Below, piece after piece: positions 20,047-20,092 of a stretch of 20,092 nt of DNA. Below the pieces are notes generated by a model, which was given only the letters and a program-made list of their open reading frames with translations, had not been told where the DNA came from and made no database searches. How positions within the stretch are numbered: position 1 is the first letter of the stretch; the number at the start of each line of letters is the position of its first letter. The position numbers and the translations under genes were made by a program. The DNA comes from an uncultured Catenibacterium sp. GTDB taxonomy: Bacteria; Bacillota_I; Bacilli_A; Erysipelotrichales; Coprobacillaceae. The DNA is taken from the NCBI GenBank assembly GCA_900540685.1, contig UQGS01000042.1:1-20092 (forward strand), read 5' to 3'.

Positions 20047-20092
20047 ACCTGGCAGCTTGCTATTGTCGCGTCTTCACACTATCGTCGCCGTT
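20047..20092 (-). rRNA. rrf: 5S rRNA, 3' end (partial, runs off the window)
   Basis: The minus strand contains CGACGATAGTGTGAAGACGCG followed by AATAGCAAGCTGCCAGG, which fits the 3' third of Firmicute 5S rRNA (GAUGGUAGUGUG-like helix IV/V region, then the 3' strand of helix I, CUGCCAGG). It is followed within 2-3 nt by eight T (complement of 20037-20044), the likely termination point of an rrn operon that continues beyond the window. The exact 3' nucleotide is uncertain by a few bases. Confidence 0.85.

Overview
The window reads as chromosome of a low-GC Gram-positive anaerobe, most likely an Erysipelotrichales/Coprobacillaceae-type Firmicute. Supporting signs are the sepF-ylmH-divIVA-ileS block, a T-box leader on ileS, AGGAGG ribosome binding sites, sigma-A-like TTGACA/TATAAT promoters, and low-GC coding sequence with an unusual preference for CAG glutamine codons. 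The genus is inference; no 16S sequence is present.

Left part (1-5900, nearly all minus strand): a complete branched-chain/neutral amino-acid ABC importer, livK-livH-livM-livG-livF. It starts from a strong promoter in front of livK. A terminator-like hairpin between livK and livH probably lets the binding protein be made in excess. Upstream of livK, on the same strand, is a BaiN/HI0933-type flavoprotein gene.

Middle (5910-7736): an IS200/IS605-family element inserted between the flavoprotein gene and yebC. Its tnpA transposase is dead (one frameshift and one amber codon). Its RNA-guided nuclease gene tnpB and the right-end omega-RNA region look intact. The insertion lies about 20 bp from the flavoprotein start codon and has displaced whatever promoter that gene had.

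Centre right (7790-12400): yebC/PmpR family (plus); malic enzyme (minus); then HAD phosphatase, DUF523 protein and manA (minus, probably one transcript from an extended -10 promoter); and a divergent, independently promoted and terminated gene for a 64-residue two-helix membrane protein.

Right part (12394-20092, all minus, listed in transcription order): the 3' end of a 5S rRNA gene at the window edge; a 656-residue gene fusing a GT4 glycosyltransferase to a full-length RecX-like domain; yhaM exoribonuclease (8-bp overlap); sepF from its own extended -10; a terminator hairpin; ylmH; divIVA; a T-box leader started by a promoter inside divIVA; and ileS. This is the distal end of the division/cell-wall cluster, with ylmD, ylmE and ylmG missing. 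The most unusual item is the GT4-RecX fusion. Next are the decayed-tnpA/intact-tnpB element and the hairpin between sepF and ylmH that leaves ylmH without a visible Shine-Dalgarno sequence. No CRISPR array, tRNA gene or prophage was seen.
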